Of a DNA stretch of 64,000 nt, positions 59,472 to 64,000 are shown piece after piece. Position numbers and translations under genes: made by a program. The stretch is from assembly GCF_040706555.1 (NCBI RefSeq), contig NZ_JAPDRH010000002.1, forward strand, positions 1,116,001 to 1,180,000. The letters run 5' to 3'. The notes under the pieces were generated by a model, which saw only the letters and a list, made by a program, of their open reading frames with translations, ran no database searches and was not told where the DNA came from. Position 1 is the first letter of the stretch. The number at the start of each line of letters is the position of its first letter. Source of the stretch: Lentisalinibacter salinarum. Its GTDB lineage: Bacteria; Pseudomonadota; Gammaproteobacteria; Steroidobacterales; Woeseiaceae.

Positions 59472-59793
59472 GAGAAACAACACAATAATCACCAAGGGTA
59501 TCCGTCGGCGTCATCCGGTCCCCCTCCCGGTGCCGGCGGATACCCACCTGCAGCGGCTGTGGCACGCAGCCGATGTTGCCGGGCCCCTTCAGGGGCCCTT
59601 TTTTTTGTGCCCGCGCCGGTTTCGCGCGCGGCAGCCGGCAGCCGGACATGTCAGTGTAAACATAATGAGCGGCGGGCCCGCACGCCGGAATGGGAGTTGG
59701 TTCACTTAATGCGGAGGCCCCCGGTGCTAGACTCCTCCCATCGCTGGCTGGAACCTCACGCAACGACCAACCTGGGAAAGACGAATCTGGGAC
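59472..59793. other. 322-bp intergenic region after amtB
   Basis: It contains the amtB terminator (59581) and then the upstream region of the DUF4124 gene. TGCTAGACT at 59725-59733 could be an extended -10, with no clear -35. No gene is visible. Confidence 0.6.
59581..59606 (+). terminator. Rho-independent terminator after amtB
   Basis: GGGCCCC (59581-59587), loop TTCA, GGGGCCC (59592-59598), then eight T. Confidence 0.95.
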
Positions 59794-60258
59794 ATGAATG
59801 GACTGATCCGGACAGGGCTTATCGTTCTCGGCGCCGCCTTCTTCCTGGCGACGCCGGTAGCCGCAGACGTCTACATGTGGCGCGACGCCGACGGCACCGT
59901 GCACTACGGTGACAAGCCGGGCAGCGAGGACGCGAAGAAGCTCGACATCGAGACCCGGCAGACGGACCGGGCAACGGTCGCCAGGCGCTACGAGCAGCGG
60001 CAGAGCGCCCGCACCGAGTCCAATGCGGCCATGGCGGAGCGTCGCGCCGAAGCGGGGCAGCAGGCAGCCGACGCGGCGGCCGAGCGTGAGCAGAAGGCCG
60101 CGCGCTGCGAAGAGGCGCGGGAGCGGCTGCGCAGTTACGTCAATTCCCGGCGGCTGTACCGGCTGGACGACGACGGCGAGCGACAGTACCTGGACGACGC
60201 CGAGATCGCCCAGGCCCGCGCGAAAGCCGAGGAAGCGGTCAACGAGCACTGCAACTGA
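59794..60258 (+). CDS. DUF4124 domain exported protein
   Basis: A 154-aa protein with a signal peptide ending at PVAAD. VYMWRDADGTVHYGDKPG is the DUF4124 signature. The rest is a charged helix with many Ala, Arg and Glu residues and two Cys (ARCEEAR, HCN at the end). DUF4124 proteins are common in gammaproteobacteria and have no known function. Confidence 0.87.
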   Translation: MNGLIRTGLIVLGAAFFLATPVAADVYMWRDADGTVHYGDKPGSEDAKKLDIETRQTDRATVARRYEQRQSARTESNAAMAERRAEAGQQAADAAAEREQKAARCEEARERLRSYVNSRRLYRLDDDGERQYLDDAEIAQARAKAEEAVNEHCN

Positions 60259-60320
60259 GGCCCCCGCCGGTCCCGTGACGCTGGGGTAGAATCCCTGCGC
60301 AGGGGCGAGCGGAGTTCACT

Positions 60321-61376
60321 GTGGCGGCATTGGGCGAGGAGACCAGCGACGGCCAGTCCTACCTGCCCGACTTCTGTTCGGCCAGGGCGGTGCTCGTGGT
60401 GGTGCTCATCGCCGAGATCGTCGCCCTGATCCTTACGCTGGCAGGCACGGCCGAGGGCGAGTCTTTCCTGCTCGGTCTCTCCAAGAACTCGCTGTTCGTC
60501 CTCTGGATCGCGCTGACCAGCGCGGCGGGCCTTTGCCGGGCCCGCCGCTGGCTGGCGGGCATCAACGTCGTCACCGCGCTCAGCCTCTGCTTCGTGTTGC
60601 TCCAACTCGTGACCCTGCTGGTCTCGGAATGCGCCTGGTGGCTCGACCGCGTGTACGCCAGCGCATTCCTGCAGACCGAGAGCCACGGCTGGTTCCTGCT
60701 GCGCAATCTCGGCATCAGCGGTCTCGTCTCGGCGGTCGCGCTGCGTTATTTCTACGTGGCCGGCGAATGGCGGCGCAACGTGGAGCTGGAGGCCAGGGCG
60801 CGCATCCGGGCGCTGCAGGCGCGCATCCGGCCGCACTTCCTGTTCAACAGCATGAATACCATCGCGGCGCTGATCGGCAGCAATCCCGGCCGGGCCGAGG
60901 AGGCCGTCGAGGATCTCTCCGACCTCTTCCGCGCCACGCTCGCCGAGGCCCAGAGCATGATCCCGCTGAAGCAGGAGCTCGAGGTGGCGCGTATCTACCA
61001 GCGCATGGAGCAGCTGCGCCTCGGCGAGCGCCTGGTGGTGAACTGGGACGTAGCAGAACTTCCCATGCGCGCCCGCATCCCGGGACTGATGGTGCAGCCG
61101 CTGCTCGAGAATGCCATCTATCACGGCATCGAACCGCTGCCCGAGGGCGGCACGGTCTCGGTCAGCGGCCGCAGGGACGACGGCGACGTGGTGCTCACCA
61201 TCTCCAATCCGCGGGCGCCGGGCGCAACACGCCGGGCAGGCAACCGGCTGGCGCTGGACAACATCCGTCAGCGTCTCGAACTCGCCTTCGGCCGCCGCGC
61301 CGGCGTGGACGTGGACGAGAGCGAGGAGCGCTACAGCGTGACGCTGCGCTTCCCCGCGGAGGAGCCGGAACCGTGA
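60321..61376 (+). CDS. algZ: LytS/AlgZ-type sensor kinase
   Basis: A 351-aa kinase starting at GTG. Four hydrophobic helices fill residues 15-150. The His_kinase domain has IRPHFLFNSMNTIAAL with the phospho-acceptor His; LLENAIYHGIEPL is the N box. In Pseudomonas AlgZ (FimS) works with AlgR on alginate and pili. The stop overlaps algR (GTGA). No alginate genes are near, so the output is unknown. Confidence 0.92.
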   Translation: MAALGEETSDGQSYLPDFCSARAVLVVVLIAEIVALILTLAGTAEGESFLLGLSKNSLFVLWIALTSAAGLCRARRWLAGINVVTALSLCFVLLQLVTLLVSECAWWLDRVYASAFLQTESHGWFLLRNLGISGLVSAVALRYFYVAGEWRRNVELEARARIRALQARIRPHFLFNSMNTIAALIGSNPGRAEEAVEDLSDLFRATLAEAQSMIPLKQELEVARIYQRMEQLRLGERLVVNWDVAELPMRARIPGLMVQPLLENAIYHGIEPLPEGGTVSVSGRRDDGDVVLTISNPRAPGATRRAGNRLALDNIRQRLELAFGRRAGVDVDESEERYSVTLRFPAEEPEP

Positions 61377-62104
61377 GGATACTGATCGTCGACGACGAGC
61401 GGCCGGCCCGCGAGCGGCTCGCCGACCAGCTCGGCGGGATGGAGCGCTGCGAGATCGCCGGCCAGGCGGCCGACGGCCGGAAGGCGCTCGAGCTCTGCGA
61501 GCGGCTGCGCCCGGACGTGGTGCTGCTGGACATCCGCATGCCGGGCATGGACGGCATCGAGGCCGCGCGGCACATGGCCCGGCTGCCCGATCCGCCGGCG
61601 GTGATCTTCACCACGGCCTACGACGAGTACGCCATCGAGGCGTTCGAGGCCGAAGCGGTCGGCTATCTGCTGAAGCCCATACGCCGCAGCAAACTGGAGC
61701 AGGCCCTGGGCCGCGCGGCGCGACTGACAGGCGGCCAGCTCTCCGGCATCGCGGACACCGGCCAACGGCGCCGCCACCTGTGCGCCCGGGTACGCGACGA
61801 GCTGCGCCTGATCCCGGTCGCCGACATCTACTACTTCCAGGCAGACCAGAAATACGTGCGCGCCTGCCACCGCCACGGCGAGGACCTGCTCGACGAATCG
61901 CTGAAGTCGCTGGAGGAGGAGTTCGCACCGGATTTCTGCCGCATCCACCGCAATTCCCTGGTCGCGCTGGAGTACCTCGAGGCGCTGGATAAGGATGCCG
62001 ACGGCAAACCGGTGGTACGCTTCCGCCGCACCGGACATACCCTGCCCATCAGCAGGCGCCATGTCGGGGAGATCCGCCAACGACTCAAGGGAGGCATTCA
62101 ATGA
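61373..62104 (+). CDS. algR: LytTR response regulator AlgR
   Basis: A 243-aa regulator. The receiver begins ILIVDDERPARERL, with phospho-Asp in VLLDIRMPGMDG and Lys in YLLKPIRR. A LytTR DNA-binding domain follows (ARVRDELRLIPVADIYYFQ, FCRIHRNSLVAL). The GTG start overlaps algZ, and its stop overlaps hemC as ATGA. The algZ-algR-hemC-hemD order is conserved in Pseudomonas-like gammaproteobacteria. Confidence 0.94.
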   Translation: MRILIVDDERPARERLADQLGGMERCEIAGQAADGRKALELCERLRPDVVLLDIRMPGMDGIEAARHMARLPDPPAVIFTTAYDEYAIEAFEAEAVGYLLKPIRRSKLEQALGRAARLTGGQLSGIADTGQRRRHLCARVRDELRLIPVADIYYFQADQKYVRACHRHGEDLLDESLKSLEEEFAPDFCRIHRNSLVALEYLEALDKDADGKPVVRFRRTGHTLPISRRHVGEIRQRLKGGIQ

Positions 62105-63018
62105 GGGTGAGAATCGCGACGAGGGAGAGTGAACTGGCACTCTGGCAGGCCCGCCATGTGGCGGAGCGCCTTGACGCGCTGCCCGAGGTCGAAGCCGTCG
62201 AGCTCGTACCGATGACCACGAAGGGCGATCGCATCCTCGACCGCACCCTCAGCAAGATCGGCGGCAAGGGCCTGTTCATCAAGGAGCTGGAAGTGGCCAT
62301 GGAGGCGGGCAAGGCCGACATCGCCGTGCATTCGATGAAGGACGTACCCGGCGAGATGCCGCCCGGCTTTGCCCTGCCGGCCGTGCTCGAGCGCGAAGAC
62401 CCGCGGGACGCCATGGTGGGCAGCACGCTGGACGCCCTGCCCGCCGGCGCCGTCGTCGGCACCTCGAGCCTGCGGCGCCAGTCCCAGGTGCTGGTGCGCC
62501 GGCCCGACGTGACCGTCAAACCACTGCGCGGCAACGTACAGACCCGTCTCGGCAAACTGGACGCAGGCGATTACGACGCCATCATGCTCGCCGCCGCCGG
62601 CCTGAAGCGGCTCGGACTCGACGAGCGGATCGCCGAATGCGTCGATCCCGGGGTCATACTGCCGGCCAACGGCCAGGGCATCGTCGGCATCGAATGCCAC
62701 GAGGACCGCGCCGATCTGATTGAGGTGCTGCGCAAGCTCGAGCACGCCGAGGCGCGGCTGGTCGTGGCCGCCGAACGCCGGGTGGGTGTCGCCCTCGGCG
62801 CGGACTGCCATTCCCCCATCGCCGTGTACGCCACCACGGCGGGCGAGCGCATCACGATCCTCGCCCGGGTGATCGCCACCGACGGCTCGCGGATGCTGGA
62901 GGACAGCATCGAGGGTGCCGCTGTCGACGGCGAGTCCCTGGGCGCCACGCTGGCGGACCGGCTGCTCTCGGCCGGTGCCGGCGAGATCCTCGCCGCAGCG
63001 GAATCCGCGACGGCATGA
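62101..63018 (+). CDS. hemC: Hydroxymethylbilane synthase (porphobilinogen deaminase)
   Basis: A 305-aa haem-pathway enzyme. It opens VRIATRESELALWQARHV. Catalytic and cofactor motifs are HSMKDVPGEMP, GTSSLRRQSQVL and the cofactor cysteine in LGADCHSPIAVYA. It joins four porphobilinogen units. Start and stop overlap algR and hemD by ATGA. Confidence 0.97.
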   Translation: MRVRIATRESELALWQARHVAERLDALPEVEAVELVPMTTKGDRILDRTLSKIGGKGLFIKELEVAMEAGKADIAVHSMKDVPGEMPPGFALPAVLEREDPRDAMVGSTLDALPAGAVVGTSSLRRQSQVLVRRPDVTVKPLRGNVQTRLGKLDAGDYDAIMLAAAGLKRLGLDERIAECVDPGVILPANGQGIVGIECHEDRADLIEVLRKLEHAEARLVVAAERRVGVALGADCHSPIAVYATTAGERITILARVIATDGSRMLEDSIEGAAVDGESLGATLADRLLSAGAGEILAAAESATA

Positions 63019-63800
63019 CCCGGCCTTCGCTGGCCGGCGCCGGTGTCCTCGTGACCCGGGCCCGCGACCAGGCGGGTCCGCTCGTCGCTGCTGTCGAGGA
63101 GGCGGGCGGCGTGGCCTGGCTGCTGCCGGCGCTCGAGATCGCACCCCTGGCCGGGCCGGAGGCCGGCGGCCGGGCGCCCGATCTGGTCGTCTTCGTCAGC
63201 CCCAATGCGGTACGCCACGGCGCCCGTTTCCTGTCGCTGCCCGACTGCCGCTGCTACGCCGCCATCGGCCCCGCCACCGCCGAGGCGATGAGCCACGCCG
63301 GCCGGGCGCCGGACCTCACGCCTGCGGGCGGCTACGACAGCGAGAGCCTGCTGGCCGCGGCCGAACTCGCCGACATGAGCGGCTGGCGCGTACTCATCGT
63401 GCGTGGCCGCGGCGGCCGGGAGCTGCTCGCCGATACCCTGCGCGAACGCGGCGCCCGGGTCGACTACGCGGAGGTCTACGAACGCCGGCTGCCGCAGCCG
63501 GACGCCGGCGAGATCGAGGCGGTCATTGCCGCCTGGCGCGAGGGCCGGCTCCGTTACGTGACCTGTCTCAGCGTCGCCACGCTTCGTAACCTGGCGGAAC
63601 TGCTCGGGGAAAAGGGCGCGGCGGTACTACGGGGAGCCACACTGGTGAGCGCCAGCGATCGTGTGTTACAACTCGCCGTACGCGAAGACATCGCTGTGGA
63701 CACCCTGCTTGCGCAAGGCCCGGAGCCGTCCGACCTCGTCCGGGCCATGATCTTGGCGATGGTCTTCCCCGACGGGGATACCGGACAGAGCAGATCATGA
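63015..63800 (+). CDS. hemD: Uroporphyrinogen-III synthase
   Basis: A 261-aa protein of two Rossmann-like lobes. Weakly conserved as usual, with LVTRARDQAGPLVAAVEEAGG, FVSPNAVRHG and LIVRGRGGRELLADTLRERGA. It closes and rearranges hydroxymethylbilane to uroporphyrinogen III. It overlaps hemC and hemX by 4 bp at each side. Confidence 0.93.
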   Translation: MTRPSLAGAGVLVTRARDQAGPLVAAVEEAGGVAWLLPALEIAPLAGPEAGGRAPDLVVFVSPNAVRHGARFLSLPDCRCYAAIGPATAEAMSHAGRAPDLTPAGGYDSESLLAAAELADMSGWRVLIVRGRGGRELLADTLRERGARVDYAEVYERRLPQPDAGEIEAVIAAWREGRLRYVTCLSVATLRNLAELLGEKGAAVLRGATLVSASDRVLQLAVREDIAVDTLLAQGPEPSDLVRAMILAMVFPDGDTGQSRS

Positions 63801-64000
63801 CTGAGCAAGAAAAGCCCGGGTCGAAGACCGCAGCGGACGACAACGCCCGGGACGACGCCAGGAGCGACGCCAGGGACGACGTCGAGGACGAAGCCAGGGC
63901 CGGCACCCGGGAAGCGTCGGAGTCCGCGGACGACGCGGCGGAATCCGCCGCCGCAGCAGCCTCAGCCGCCTCGCACGAGGAATCCCCGGCAGTAGACGCA
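63797..64000 (+). CDS. hemX: HemX family membrane protein, N-terminal part (cut by window end)
   Basis: The 68 visible residues are a cytosolic low-complexity tail, rich in Asp, Ala, Arg and Ser, with repeats like DDARSDARDD. The membrane helix and HemX domain lie beyond the window. Placement directly after hemD (ATGA overlap) and the acidic N-terminal tail support HemX. Some databases call it a uroporphyrinogen methyltransferase, which is doubtful. Confidence 0.75.
   Translation, partial: MTEQEKPGSKTAADDNARDDARSDARDDVEDEARAGTREASESADDAAESAAAAASAASHEESPAVDA

Overview
The window is a high-GC, densely packed chromosomal stretch of a gammaproteobacterium. The order polA-[sRNA locus]-engB-cytochrome c4-dsbA, algZ-algR-hemC-hemD-hemX, ubiK-comM, torF-glnK-amtB, and the CrbS/CrbR-acs acetate cluster all fit that class. 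Serine/threonine kinases with TPR tails, two DUF885 proteins, a PEP-CTERM protein and an SSS-type sensor kinase suggest a marine or halophilic lineage near Woeseiales/Wenzhouxiangellaceae or the Chromatiales. That placement is inference only. There is no phage, insertion sequence, CRISPR array or rRNA operon.

Layout. 1-7957: a compact arginine operon (argR end, argG, an unassigned P-loop protein, argC, argD, an acylornithine carbamoyltransferase, argB, argH), almost every junction a 4-bp start/stop overlap. 8006-14003: thioesterase, lptM, polA, a probable Spot 42/ErsA-locus small RNA with a sigma-E-type promoter, engB, cytochrome c4 and a lipoprotein DsbA. 14215-24812: accessory genes (DUF885 hydrolase, YeiH exporter, DUF883 and holin-like envelope proteins, a broken AI-2E transporter gene, an exported VOC protein, two HupE-like proteins, CIA30, LysR). 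25544-38025: an acetate module (porin, DnaQ-like exonuclease, DUF294 signalling protein, acs, CrbR, CrbS, DUF4212 plus Na+/solute symporter). 38126-53813: peptide transporter, second DUF885 lipoprotein, M20 peptidase, two STPK-TPR kinases around an ABM protein, a Rap1a/PGBD protein and a PEP-CTERM protein. 54258-64000: tRNA-Arg, cytochrome c5, comM, ubiK, a nitrogen-regulated torF-glnK-amtB operon, algZR and the start of hemCDX.

The most interesting system is the arginine operon. It uses acylated intermediates (its carbamoyltransferase belongs to the acetyl/succinyl-ornithine family), yet it contains no N-acetylglutamate synthase domain in argB or argH, no argJ and no argE-type deacylase. A P-loop protein of unknown function sits between argG and argC. 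The carbamoyltransferase has Ala at the position that separates acetylornithine (Glu) from succinylornithine (Pro) enzymes. Together these suggest a Bacteroidetes-like, possibly succinylated, arginine pathway with an unidentified acyl-transfer step.

Two regulatory signals also stand out: the polA-engB small RNA candidate with its GAACTC-N16-TCAAA promoter, and a shared motif (AC[CT]AA[CT]GTCT[AT]ATGCC) in front of acs and the acetate symporter, with a weaker copy before the porin. The latter is a candidate CrbR operator.
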